From Artocarpus heterophyllus (taxonomy: Eukaryota; Streptophyta; Magnoliopsida; Rosales; Moraceae), in assembly GCA_025403435.1 (NCBI GenBank), contig CM046348.1, positions 16,430,034-16,494,033 on the forward strand: DNA of 64,000 nucleotides. Reading direction: 5' to 3'. Made by a program: the position numbers and the translations under genes. Below the pieces are notes generated by a model, which worked only from the letters and a program-made list of their open reading frames with translations, was not told the origin of the DNA and did no database searches. Within the stretch, counting starts at the first letter, position 1. Every line of letters begins with the position of its first letter. Of the stretch, positions 50,276 through 62,592 are shown piece by piece.

Positions 50276-50698
50276 ATGAGTGTAGAACTTCTGGACGCTG
50301 CCACCATTGTCAACTTTGTGGAGGATGAAGCAGCATTCCATGGTTCAATGTGTGACCGTTTTGCTCATCTTGATACCAACCATGATGGCCTTCTTTCTTA
50401 CACCGAGATGCTAAAGGAGCTAAAGTCTTTGCGGGTCTTTGAAACACATTTCGGCGTTGACGTCAAGCCTGAACCCGATGAGCTTGCTCGAGTTTACGAC
50501 TCACTGTTCAAACTGTTTGATCATGACTCAAATGGCGCTGTTGATCTTGAAGAGTTTGAGGCCGAGACCAAAAGGATGATGCTTTCCATGGCCAACGGAA
50601 TGGGTTTCTTGCCTTTGCAAATGGTGTTGGAAGAGGACAGCCTCCTGAAGAAAGCTGTCGAACGTGAGTCTAGCAAAGCTGCTGCTTCAGTACCTTGA
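50276..50698 (+). CDS. EF-hand calcium-binding protein, 140 residues
   Basis: Single-exon gene for a small calcium-binding protein. Loop 1 is DTNHDGLLSYTE (residues 33-44) and loop 2 DHDSNGAVDLEE (82-93). Both keep Asp/Asn at positions 1, 3 and 5 and Glu at 12, so both should bind calcium. The N-terminus (MSVELLDAATIVNFVEDEAAF) and the C-terminal GMGFLPLQMVLEEDS match an uncharacterised plant EF-hand family (Arabidopsis At1g54530 type, from memory). No signal peptide or membrane segment, so probably cytosolic or nuclear. The ATG is the first in a frame open from the TATA-defined leader. A poly(A) signal AATAAA lies near 50857. It faces the TAF6 gene, with stops about 250 bases apart. Confidence 0.93.
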   Translation: MSVELLDAATIVNFVEDEAAFHGSMCDRFAHLDTNHDGLLSYTEMLKELKSLRVFETHFGVDVKPEPDELARVYDSLFKLFDHDSNGAVDLEEFEAETKRMMLSMANGMGFLPLQMVLEEDSLLKKAVERESSKAAASVP

Positions 50699-50948
50699 GA
50701 TCAGCCTGATCCAATAGTCTTAATTAAGTGAATTTATTTTGTTTTTCAATCATCTGATTTGAATTGTACTGTGAACTTAAAAGTATGATACCGTTGCGTG
50801 TATAATTAACGAGGCAAAATTTTGCTGTTAAACTAAGGGTAGTTTTTTGTTAGTTGAATAAAAGATCTGTCCTTGGACATCTAAATCATACTACTTACTT
50901 ACAAACAGAAATTTTTATAATTAGGCCTAGGTTACACATAACAGATGG

Positions 50949-52376
50949 TTAAAGAAACAAAGACATCTCAGGAGCTGGAATGAAGGAAAGAATGCTTTCC
51001 CCAAAGAGCTCGAACAATGATACAAGAAGATGCCCAGAATTCAAATCGTCCTTCCAGACCTGTGCGAGGATGGCAGACGTTTTTAGATATTGACCATTGC
51101 CCTTGTTTTTTTTATCTGTGTTGGCAGAAACAATCTCAGCAGGCATCGAAGAAGACGATGATGATGGACCTGCATTGGTGTCTCCTGAATTAGCCAAAGC
51201 AGCTGTTTCTCCCGGCAAGTGAGATGGGGAAGAATTTGATGATGTCGTAGAAATTGGGCCATCAATTTCCATTCTCTTGAGTAGGGGCTGCTGCTCCGTG
51301 TCCTCCATGATTGCCTTGCGTTTATCTAGATGATTTAAAGGCAAAAAAAAAAAAAAGGAACTTCAGTGAAATTCCTATCATTTACAGGAACAGTGCAACA
51401 CTTGTAGTGTTACGGTATTATGCCCTGAGACTGAGAAGCATGACTTAAATGATTAACCAAAAAGAACTCACCTATATGCGTGGTAGTAGTGCCTATGCTC
51501 ATAAACCTAGACAGAATTTTTTTATTCTTCTTATTCCAAGGAGACCTTAATGAAGTAATCTAGATCTTGAGACCTGAGTTTCGAATGAATGCTAAATTAT
51601 TTGACTCCATATGGCTCCTTAAAAATAGATGAGCATTGAGCAGTGTTTAGGATGATTTTCTTCCCCTCATAGTAAACAATCGGCGTCTTTTTTTTTTTTT
51701 TTTCAAGGCTGAGAGAACATACACCAAGTTAAATGTTCAACTGGGATCTCCTAGAACATTTAAGTTAAAAAGGAACCTTACTTGGCCTAATGGTATCAAC
51801 TCTTGCATTTGCTTTCCAGATATAATGTGGAGCAGGACATTGCAAAAGCGGGAAGATCTTCAGCCGATCATAAATGCAATTACCTGCTGCACGCTAGAAA
51901 GATGCATGCTCTCATTTGTGAGCCTTTCTTAGAATTTTCCATTGCAATACTAAAACAGAGCTATTGGAGACTCACCAGCAAGGCTCCATAAACACGCCAA
52001 GCTTCATATCTCTTCATCTCATTCTTTTGCTTTGCTAGAAGCAGCTCTGGTTCAAGAAATTGCAAATATGGCTCGAGATTCGGCAGTATAAGAAGTTGAA
52101 CCTACTTGTATAGATATATCACAGACAGTTCCAAATCTCTCAGGGCAAGTCGAAAAATTATATATATTTCAAGAAAATATGGATTGATCTAATCACCAGT
52201 CTAGAAAACATGGTTGGGAAACAAAACCAAGTGAAGATAATTCTCAGGGCAACTTGCTTAATGCAATCATAGATGACTCCCATCTACCTAATTCTTTGCA
52301 TTCACAACTGAAATGACAAGATTTCTTCAAGGAAAATGTGAGGGCAACTCCGTTTCAAGTTACACTTTGTTTTTGG

Positions 52377-52410
<34 letters not shown>

Positions 52411-55400
52411 GGGTGGGGTGGGGGGCTTGGGGTTGGGTTTGGGGGGTTGGGGCGCACTTGTGTTGGCGGTGGCATTTTCCAAATCTTGAATGATTTATTA
52501 AAAAAAAAAGAAGTTATTTCTCCTTTTTTTGATAGCCGATTTAAAAAAACATTATCAACCAACAATTCATTTTTCGGAAACATTCCGAAATTATTTTTTT
52601 TTTAAGCATATCTTCCGCAAAGTAACTAAAGAGTTAATAACCTATTGTAGTATTTTCATTATTGGGCTTTTACAGGAAATTAATGACGAATACATGAAGC
52701 GTAAGGAGCAAAATGAACCAAACAGAAATTAAATAAGATTATCAACTTTTCTAAATGTCAAAGAGCATGATAGAATACCACATTTGGTCCCAGGGATGTT
52801 AACCCTTGAATTGCACCGTAGTGTTGAGTCAGGGCCCGTTTTGGGTCCAAAAATGCATTGACCAAAGTTTTTGTAAGACGCGTCTGGAGAGTGTTGTAAA
52901 CATGCCCAAATCTGCAAAATATTTTGAAACTTGATCTCCGCTGCATATACAAACATCCATACCCATAGATATGTAGTGCCATTCCTTTAAAGCAGAAGAG
53001 CTTCAGTAAGCCAGTTGGAAAGGGAAGACGCGTTGATAATATTGTTTTGTCAGTGATGTCAGTCTATGCCATCTAAAATGGCATTAACCAATCTCTCAAG
53101 GATTTAAAAACAGCAAAGAGAGCTAAAGTTTGCACCAAGTTAAACAGTTTTATATTCTCAAGCGTTCAATGAATTGTTACACTACGGCAGATCTGATAAC
53201 ACTCTAATCTTGGTTCAAAAAGGACCAGGAGGTAAAGCCTATAATTCAACGAGGGGTTGGAACCAGAATTAAAAAAAAAAAGAAAAAAGAAACACACGGA
53301 AATTTATTTAGCTCACTTTGTGACCAATATAAACAGGAGTAGCAATCTACATAATATTATATGTTTCAGATTAAACATGCAAATTCAGAAACATTATATG
53401 TAACGAATCCAGAACAACTTCTATTGCAGGCATGGTTTAAAAAGGCGTTCAAGGCGTACGCCTTGAGGCGCGCCTCAAACGATCAATGCTTCAAGGCTTA
53501 AGCCTTGAATAACTTGGTCGAGGCTTGCACTTTTTTTTTCATTCAGGTGTGCACCCTAAGGCATTTTTGCCTGGGGGCTTATGAGGCATGAGCCTCAGAT
53601 CGAAGGCCATTTTAGGCCAGTTTTCAACCCAGCTTTTTTTTTTCCTTTTAAATAAAGTCAGCCCAATACTAAAAGTGGGCTTTAATCTGATAAAATATGC
53701 AAATAGATTCTTAATCCTAAGTCTACCATCTTCTTCGACACTTCTTCGTCATCAACACCCACCTTCATCATTGACGCTCTCTTCATCATCAACCCCTGCA
53801 ACTTCCGAGCTCACTCCCCTCGAAGCAGCAACCAGCAACCGGAGCGACGACCCACCGGCGGCAGCCACCTCCAGATTCCAACCTCCTCAGCTCTCACTCC
53901 TTACATTTTTTTTCTTTTTCTTTTATTTTCAACTGTAGACTGGTATGTTCCCCCTCTTATAGCTACTACAGTAATGTATATTGTATAGAAGTAGGTGTTA
54001 TACAAAAATAATGTTATATAAAATAAAAGTTATATAAAAAGAGCAGTACATGATTTTTTATTCATTTAGATATATGGTTATTTTGTTTTCTCAAAAAAAA
54101 AAGTTATTTTGTGTGCTTTATCCATAAAATATAACTACATAAGAAGCGCAGTAGCAAATATATTGTATGTTTTATGGTTAAACAGTGTGTGTTTTATGAC
54201 ATGTTTATGAATTTATTCAATTTTATGAATTTTTTATTATACATTCAAGGCTTAAACCTCGATCCGCCTCGAGGCTTATGTCTTGCCTCGATTAGAAAAA
54301 ACGCTTTAGTTCCCGTTTTCGCCTTTTAAAACCTTAATTGCAGGTCGCTGTATCGTCAGCAAGATCAAAAAGAATATAGGCATGAATGTCAAACTCAGTT
54401 TCCTACATTCTTGCTGCAAGTAAAATTTATGATAAAGCTTACCTTTTGCATATTGAAGCAACCAGGTTTGCCGTGAAGTCTCTGAGGTTCCAATGGTTGT
54501 CGGAAAACCTATTTCCTAACCTTTTGGCGACAAGGCAAGTCACCACAGATGGCATCAATTGGTGTAGCTGAAAAAAAAAAAAAAGCTCTCAGATTCTAAG
54601 ACTAACTACTCAAAGATACTCATGTATGCTATTCTCATCAGAACCGCAATAGATGCTTGAGCCAACAATGAAAAAAATTATAACTCCTGCCAAAGAACAT
54701 TCTATGAGCGGTCAGAATAATTAGTCAGATTGTTAGCACCAGGAATTTTTCTCCAGTCGAGTTTTCGGGTGATCTCTATATACTATCAGCAGGTTGAAGA
54801 TGTTACATCCCCAGGCCCCGTAGACAAGTGTTATTAATGCATTGTTTATAGACTCCCAAAACATGTAAGCGTTAATGAGAGTCTAAATTCAATAGAACAC
54901 ACGAATAACAATGCAGATGTAGCAAAACTTTAAATGAAGAAATATCAGCTTACGTAAGGCTCTATGTGTATATTAGGATTTTGAAGAAGATTCCAAACAA
55001 CCCGCATCAAAGCAAACAGAAGTTTATAATCATTCAAGCCACGAGCAACCTGAATAACAACAATAATCAACAGTATAAATAAGCAGCCATTGGCTACATA
55101 TCATGCTCTAATCTGTTTAGGTTGATCACATGGCCAAGTACTATACCTCATCAGCTATAAAGCACGTGAAGTAAGGAACTAATGGATGAAGTCCCGAGTC
55201 TGTGGCCAAACTCAGTAAGGCTTCTTTAAACAGAACTGAATCAGACTTGCTCACAACAAGTTCAGTGATTCTGTCAAAATACAGCTGCGAAAAAAAAAAT
55301 GTGAGGGCGAGAAAAAAAGAAAAGGAAAAAAAAGAGTAAAAACTACAACATAGTAAATAATTACGTGCAAAAGCATATGGCAATCATGGAATGCCATGTA

Positions 55401-57717
55401 CCTGAAGCTCCCTTGACAATACATGCTTAACTGGTAATTTGATGTCAACAGGAACATCATCCTTCTGTTCATCCTTTTTGCTATCAGAAGGAGCTGCAAT
55501 CACTACTAGAAAAAGAAAATCCAACTGGTTGAAGAATTAGACAAAAACTTGGCTAACAATAACCTAAGGGCTATATTAGATATTATGTTCCTAACTGTTA
55601 AGGAAACTTCCACGGAAAGTTGTTAGGATTCAGTGAATCACATCAATTGTTTTTATGAAGTTTCCGCCACAACACATGTGAGAGGCTTAATATCTTCATA
55701 TTGCAAAGTTATACCTACTAAAGCATATAAAATCTTAAAACTGGCATAATACGAAAAATAAAAAATAAAAATAAAAATAAAAATAAAAATTCTGCTTTTA
55801 TCACGAAAAAAGGACAGACCTTCTACGGAAGCATTTTCTGGAATTGCGGGTTGCACGCCATCAATAGCTAGCCAGTGACAAAAAACCGCAGTGTCAAGTG
55901 GTACCTTTGGTAAAGGAGCCTCAATAACCTACACTCAGCCTCATGAAACATCAGAGAGGAGCATGCACAAAACAAGTAACAAGGTAAATGAAATGCTCCA
56001 GTAAATGATATACCCACATCTGTTAAATCCACATCCTTGTCATCAATGTAAAACAAATCCCTATGTCCAACAGCTCTTTTGAATCGCAATTGACCCCCAG
56101 AGGCAAATCCATACACAGGCTGGTTCACAAAGATCACAAAAAGAAAAGATTGGTTGTAAGTTTGTAACAAGGAAAATTACAAACTTAAATAATTTCCCAT
56201 GAAACTGGAGAACTACTGTAATAGGATACTTTTCACACGATTGTAACTGTAACTTCACTACTTTTACATTATCCTACTGAAGGTTAAATTAGTCAACTAG
56301 GATTCTCTTCACGCTGTTCTACTAAAACCACAAGGGAAAATGGGCAACGACGCGATGACGAAACCACATCCATTTTAATAATTTGAAAGGCTCACCTCAA
56401 CATTTCTTAAATCGAGGGCAGCATCAACATCATCTACTGTCATTTGAGTTCTCCTTGAATGGCGCATGCATTTAACAGCCTCCTGGAGTTACATGAGAAG
56501 AAGATTATGGGACAGTTTGGCATCGTCGTAGCTACGAAAATAATCACTGTTAAAAAATGGCAGCAAATTTCTAAAGAATTCCTTCATTTTACTTCAATCA
56601 TGGACAAACACTGTTTTGTTAAAAGAAAAGAAAAGGAAGGAAAAAAAGGGAGAAGAATAAAAGAAGAATAGATTAATTGTTCGCCAGGAAAGAAAGCACT
56701 GTGAAGAAATCTGCAACAAAGCCAAATGGTCTCCCTCACACTTAACATCAATTAAAGTTCTTCTTGAAAATACTTGGGGCTTTTTTGGTTGGAGGGAAAA
56801 GTGGAGGGAGAGAGAGTGGTAACGGGATTAGTGGAAAGATTTTAGTCCCATAGTTGTCCGGTAGAATATAAAAGAGGCATAAATGTACTGGACAAGGAAT
56901 TTCAAATCTTTCAATTAACCAATTTTAATTCTCTCAAGTCTCAATAGAGAAATTAAGAGAGGGAATCTATTAAAACATGACTTGAGAAAAATTTCCTGTT
57001 CGAAAGAATTTCAGAGACGTTTTCTCAAATTTCCTGAGGTGTATCAGTCGGAGATGACTTTTAAATCACGCTTGGTTCCATTTTTCACAAAAAAGGGAAA
57101 TAAGCGAGAAAAACCATTTTCATTCCTTTTTCATTTTTTAGGACTTATATATGCTCAACCTATAATTGAAAAACATGATCAAAAGTAGTTTTAACTTTTT
57201 CCTCGTACTCAAGATAATTTGTCTACAAAAACAACCAAACACAGTTTAGAAATGATGCCAACAATATTCCGAACATTATCATATTCATTTCTATATGTAC
57301 TCAAAACAAAACCATTCTAGAAACGGGCCCCCTTTTATTTGCTCTCCATTTTCCTCACCGAATTTATATGCATTTCTTTCCTTCCTATTTTCTTTCACTG
57401 CCTTATGAAATTTCAATAAGCCTCGCGTAATACAATTTCCCTTCCACCAGCTTCCTTAAACCTCAAAAAATGTCAAATTTTTAGGGCATATTGATAGACT
57501 TGATTGTAGAATTTCCCAAACAATCAGAAACTCAGGTTCAAAAACGAAACAAGAAAAGAAAAATGAGAAGACGAGAATCGGGAAAATTTACCTGCATAAT
57601 CTCACGCAAGCGATATTCGACATCGGAAGCGAGAGAAAGCGCGACATCGGAGGACAAATTGTTGATGCCAATGCTCTGTGCAATAACCTCGATGCTCTCT
57701 TTAGGCACAATGCTCAT
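50949..57717 (-). CDS. TAF6: Transcription initiation factor TFIID subunit 6 (TAF6)
   Basis: Twelve exons on the minus strand: 57717-57592, 56482-56396, 56119-56018, 55928-55820, 55505-55402, 55284-55147, 55049-54954, 54567-54443, 52911-52779, 52101-51976, 51893-51782, 51325-50949. All are GT-AG and in phase, giving 544 residues. Residues 1 to ~75 form the histone-fold that pairs with TAF9 ([35 protein letters not shown]). Residues ~170-400 are the TAF6 HEAT-repeat domain ([42 protein letters not shown]). The C-terminus is Ser-rich and ends [17 protein letters not shown]...EMSLFL. TFIID helps position RNA polymerase II at promoters. Intron 8 (54442-52912) is enlarged by a hAT MITE. Exon 5 has a tandem TAGTAG acceptor, so 55502 is an alternative edge, giving 543 residues. 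Confidence 0.95.
52378..52456. repeat. Poly-T run followed by G-rich tract in TAF6 intron 8
   Basis: About 30 T then GGGGTGGGGTGGGGGGC and further G runs to 52452. On the transcribed strand of TAF6 this reads C-rich then poly-A. Possible G-quadruplex on the plus strand. Confidence 0.85.
53431..54336. mobile_element. hAT-type MITE, GAGGC family, copy 2 (906 bp), in TAF6 intron 8
   Basis: Ends CATGGTTTAAAAAGGCG and, reverse-complemented, TAAGGTTTTAAAAGGCG. Flanked by a perfect 8-bp duplication ATTGCAGG (53423-53430, 54337-54344). Subterminal GAGGC/GCCTC palindromes and the CTACCATCTTCTTCGACAC core match copy 1 at 31741. The open frame at 53588-53938 overlaps this shared core and is not thought to be a gene. 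Confidence 0.9.
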
Positions 57718-58087
57718 TATTCTCTTCGATTACAGCGCCTCTCAGGAAATCCACTCTAAGTTGTTGTTCTGCAACAATTACAAGCAATAAAGCACAGAGC
57801 AAAAACGAACTAATACTACTACTAAGTAAATTGGTGGTTCTTTTGAAGAAGCTGAGAATTCCTACGATTGTGTTTTTTCTTGAATCTTTCCCGGTAACCA
57901 AACAAAACCCTAACATGGACCTCAAACACTGGAGCAGCGAGGGCTAGGATGTATATTTATATTTTTTGTTAAAAATTTATATACAGGTAAGGTAGCGTTT
58001 TTAAAATTTAAGGCGAAGGGATTGCTAGGACCCTTAAAATTTAAGGCGAAGGGATTGCTAGGACCCTTTCGTTACTTTGACAGGCTA
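57718..58087 (-). promoter_or_regulatory. 5' flank of TAF6 with a 33-bp perfect duplication
   Basis: Upstream of the TAF6 start codon; no obvious TATA box. At 58001-58033 and 58034-58066 the same 33 bases (starting TTAAAATTTAAGGCGAAGGG and ending TAGGACCC) occur head to tail. Confidence 0.6.
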
Positions 58088-58450
58088 GAACAAGAAACAC
58101 CTCTAATGCAATGCTTAAATTATAAATGTCATTTATTAACGTTTAATTAAGAAAATCTTTCTCTAACTTAATATTATTCTTGATACAAAATTTAGCATGT
58201 GCTACTTGGTGCCAAATTTACCATTCATAAATTTATTTTTTCGTCAATCATTACAATATTAACATTTTTAATTTTATTACCGTTAAAATTTTACTTTCAC
58301 AATTAATAAGCGGTATTAATGATCATGAAAAAAAAATATGAGATTTGAAATAACCTTTCGCATTAAAGCACATATGAAAATACCCTATCCAATATGTAAT
58401 TTTTACAATTTTTTAGCAAAAATGTTGGCATTAACATTCATATTGAGAAT
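58088..58450. mobile_element. MITE-like element related to the one at 48789
   Basis: Left part ACCTCTAATGCAATGCTTAA resembles CATCTCCAATGCAACACTAA at 48789, and the interior GCTACTTGGTGCCAAATTTA resembles CTATTTGGTGCCAAACTAG. The right end near ATGTTAATGCCAACATTTTTGC (reverse strand) is only loosely matching. Confidence 0.4.
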
Positions 58451-60379
58451 AGTATAATGAAAAAGAGTCTCATAAATAGCGTTCACATTCTAATAGCTAT
58501 GATGTTTAATATTACGATGGGCCAAACATTTTTTCCACCATTATATATCCAAAAAACCACAACAACAAAAAATAAACAGTTTACACTTAATACAGAAAAT
58601 GTGTATGGGATTCACAAAGAGAAAACCCCCAAAAGAAGTACATCAAAGATTGAACACACATAGCTCAAATCAATTGAGTCGATAATCTTATAGCATCAAG
58701 GTCACACAAAAATGGCCAAGAAAAAAATAATCTACCATATGAAAAGTACAATAAAACATTAAACAGACAAGACAAACGACGTTATTACAAACCCAGATCA
58801 AACTTGATAGAAAAAAGAAAATAGAAACAAATAACAACATAATTTCTAGCGAAAAGATGGGCATTAGAGTCCGAAACAACGGAAAAAGTGGGGCATTGAA
58901 TATGGAGAGACTCATCATCCATTGCCCCAACATGACACTGTGACACCATCAGATGAGCTACACCACCAGGGACAAGACCTCAAGAAACAAGGGATGTTAG
59001 AAAAGCAAACACCACAACAACAAAGCATTGTCCCTACTTCCGTCTCGACCTCACTGTCACGAGCTTGTGGATTTTTTAAAAAACAAAAAAAAAAAAAAAG
59101 AACATAATCAAGAGCCTAGCGACTTGCCCAAAAGCAATACCCAATCACCAATTAGAATGCCCATTTTTCTTTTGCTCTTGCTTCTCTCATATACACTTCA
59201 TATTTATACACATAGATAGAAGCAAGGATAAGAATATCAATATTGATGAAAATATGTTAAAAAAAGAATGAAAAATTTCAAACAGTCTTTTACATCAAAA
59301 GAAATATAAGTGCCTATAAAATTTAAAATTTTAAAGAATTTTGTCCATTGATAGAACAAAGAAATAAACTGTATTCGACAATCTCAATTTCAACCAAAAG
59401 TTTTAGTTACTAATACTTGCCACAGTTTTTTAAACTAAAATTGGTTTAAACCATATTTTTCAAACAAGCTAAAAGTTTCATGCCAGATAATTCGGTAAAT
59501 AAATGATGTAGTCGACTTATTCTTTATTGTACTAATGAAGGAGAGGATTAATTTTAAATTGCCACTCTAACACTTGCAATGATATGTCTTTTGAATATTT
59601 AAATATTAAATGTAGAATAACGTTGGAACACTAACTTTAATCTTATAATTGTCGTACTAATCAACTAGACATATGAGCTATCATTATTTTATTGGTAGGT
59701 TTTAAAAGATTATCACGTTAATTAATAAAAAGTAATTATATCTATAAATGATAAGATAACAGCTCAATTTTTTGGTAAGTTTAAAACTTGAGTTGATCTC
59801 TTTACTCTTTAGCACTACTCTTAATTGTAATATTACTGTAGAACTTTAAACCATTAACTGTTTGTTTTATATTTACAGGACTTTAAACCATCAATTTTTT
59901 GTTTTTGTTAGGAGAATATAAATAGCTACTTTGATTGTCGACTTTAATATTTCGAACCAAAATAAAAACTTGAAAGTCATTTTTGTATTTTTTTTTACAG
60001 CAACAACAGTGGCAGCAGCAACAACGAGAAAGAAAGAAAGAAAGAACGAAGTCAAAGTTTGCCTACCAAATGACAATATTTGAGCTTTTAGCAAGTCAAA
60101 GCACGTTGATGAAATGTTGAGTGAATACAATGATGTGCTAAACAATCTTGTACTATATAGTTGTAACGGCGATGAATTGGTGATAAACACTAATGTGAAT
60201 AGACAACTGATTATTGAGCTATGGCTTCTAACAAGTAGCAATGAGATTGTAAAACTGTATATTTTAGATAAAATAATTTATTTATACTTTTATTTCTCGT
60301 TAAATCCTCCAATTAATGGTATTTTTGTGTTAATTAGTATTTTTATGCCTTAGTATGTAAATGTGTGTTAATAATATGT
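58451..60379. other. Unannotated AT-rich spacer
   Basis: No gene recognised. Contains an A run at 59085-59099 and (AAAG)n at about 60029-60046. Frames such as 58457-58663, 58922-59107 and 59891-60241 have low-complexity composition and no motifs. Confidence 0.4.
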
Positions 60380-62567
60380 TTTTAGTGTGTTTTTATGTTT
60401 TTTTGTAATTTTTAAAGTCATTTTGGTGTGTTAAATATATGTTTAGATTGTAAATAATCAAAACCGTAAAAATAATGAACGGTTATTTTATTTTAAGGCT
60501 TAATATATTTTATAGTATATTTTAAGTTTGTAAATATTTTTTATTATATTTTTAGTAATTTCTTAAAATATTTCGAGTCTTAAAAATCATATTTGTATCA
60601 AACTGAAAGAGACTGAAATTTTAGAAGTTTGTAATTATTTTTGTATATTTTATAGTAAAATAAATATTTTTAAAATTATTATAAATATTTTATTTGTAAA
60701 ATAATTAATTTTAGTTTGTTGTTAATTTTAGATTTAAAATCTAGAGGAAAAAAGAGCAAAAGATGTAAAAACAGACAAAAATAGGCCTCAAATGCACAAG
60801 AAACGAAAAAGAAATTAAGGTGTTGTTTGGAAGGTGGTGGGAACCGGTGGTGGGAACCACTTTTACTGTAGCATGTGAAAGCTTAGCAATTTTTTAAATT
60901 GTTACTGTAGCATGTGAGAGCTTTACACTGTTTATAACTGAGTTTGTGGTGGGAACCGTGGTTCCCACCACAATGCCAAACATGGGGTAAAAATAAAAAA
61001 GAAGGATACATGGCGCATCTAGGACCATCAGATCAAGCCTCCAAACCCATCCCAGTCGTCTACATGCCCTGTCGTTTGTCAAGGAAATGTTCAGAATTGC
61101 TCTGAATTGCGGTCGATCGTAACCATCTGCGCATGTTTCTTTGCCATCTGATTAGAGTTCGTTGACCGATCCAACAGTTTAAGGTGCACGTTTACTTCTT
61201 TCCTCGAGGACTTCAATCCTTGCCGTAGCTTCAGCCTTCGATCAACGATCCAGCAGCCCATGTTTGTTTGTCCCGTAGTGGCACCACACCTGATTATATA
61301 GTAAATCTTGGCGTGTGAAGCGCGGTGAAATGCAGAGAGAGAGAAAGAAAAAATAAAACAAAAATGAAATCAACTCTAAAGAGCTGATTCATGTGGATGG
61401 CGATTTCATAAAAAAAAATTATTAAATAAAAAAAGGAGTTAAATGTTGCCTCCTACGCGGATGCAATTGAAAAAAATTAAAAAAATAATAAATAATAAAA
61501 AAATCCTTTAATGGTGAAAATTTTTCACTATAAAAGGAAGCGTGGAATGAAGAAGGCCTTTTGGCCTTTCTTCAGTTTTTTAACTGCTGAGTTAGAAGCT
61601 CAGCAGTATCTCTTTTGGAAGGAGATACCATTTAGGTACTCTTTTGACCTCATTTTTAATATTAAAATAATACCTAAATTAGTGTTGAAAGTCTGATGAG
61701 ACAGAGAGATAATCTTGTATGCATAGTACTCTGGTATAATTTTTTACTCTATATCTGTTTTGTAATGTTTATATTTCTATAGAATAAATTATATTTATAT
61801 GTTTTTAATAATTATTGTTAATGTTGTTGTGCTACTTAATTCTTGAATAAATTCAGTCACACTTCTTTATATAATTTAATTGTTTTGCATAATTAATATT
61901 AATAATATTTAAATCATGCCTGCTTATTAAGTTAAGTTTTTGGTTCATCATCAACATGAGCTGACACAGTAAATGTTTAGTAATGCTTGATTTATTATCA
62001 ACAGAGGATGGCATCGTGTATTCTTAAAACATTTAATAAGACAAGGTGCTGACGGAATTAATGTAAAAATTTATTCCATTTAAATATAATAATTTTGATT
62101 TGTTATTATCTTTTCTGTCTCAAAATTATTTTAATTATAATTAAAGTGACAGCGGTTATAATTTTTATAATTAATGCACTAAATTATTAGTGAGAGATGA
62201 TTATTTTGCTACTTTTTATAAGAAAACCCTTACTGCTATTAAAATATAGCTTACTATATTGTCGCTTTAGGTTGACTTATAAAATATGCTATTAACGGGA
62301 CAAGATATAATAAATCAAATACTTTAAATAATTATTATTTGGAGTTAAAATTTCATATCAATTACAAAATATACAAGGGATTCTCAAAGCTTCACAGTTT
62401 TAATTTTATGTTTTAAAATCTTATTTTAAAATTCTCAAAAATATATGTTTTCGTTTTAAGTTTTGTTTTGAAAAATTCCTTTCCAAAAACTACCTTCTTG
62501 TGGATATGACAACATTTTTGTACTATAAACGTCCGCGTTTTAAGAAATATTTTAGGCCATACAACCA
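60380..62567 (+). mobile_element. Ty3/gypsy LTR (Tat/Athila-like), 5' LTR of a partial element
   Basis: Ends CCATACAACCA seven bases before a gypsy PBS. Inside are TATAAAA at 61529-61535 and a poly(A) signal AATAAA at 61783-61788, in the order expected of U3-R. GTTTAGTAATGCTTGATTTA near 61977 matches the remnant at 25735. The left edge is uncertain, somewhere in 60300-60400. A MITE (60824-60982) is inserted in it. Confidence 0.6.
60824..60982. mobile_element. Small MITE (159 bp) with TGTTTGG...GTGGTGGGAACC termini
   Basis: Left TGTTTGGAAGGTGGTGGGAAC and right (reverse complement) TGTTTGGCATTGTGGTGGGA agree apart from a few bases and one offset. The interior holds two direct copies of TTACTGTAGCATGTGAAAGC-like sequence. 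A decayed relative is at 7500-7640. Confidence 0.7.
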
Positions 62568-62573
62568 AAAATT

Positions 62574-62592
62574 TGGCGTCGTTATGGGGGAG
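62574..62592 (+). other. Gypsy primer binding site
   Basis: TGGCGTCGTTATGGGGGAG resembles the TGGCGCCGTTGCCGGGGA site used by plant Tat/Athila elements; three or so bases differ. Confidence 0.65.

Noticed and set aside
53588..53938. 116-residue open frame in TAF6 intron
   Set aside because: Lies within the hAT MITE core shared with 31741-32725, where the frame is not kept.
56770..57490. Possible MITE in TAF6 intron 1 (GGCTTTTTTGGTTGG... )
   Set aside because: No convincing matching right terminus or target duplication was found.
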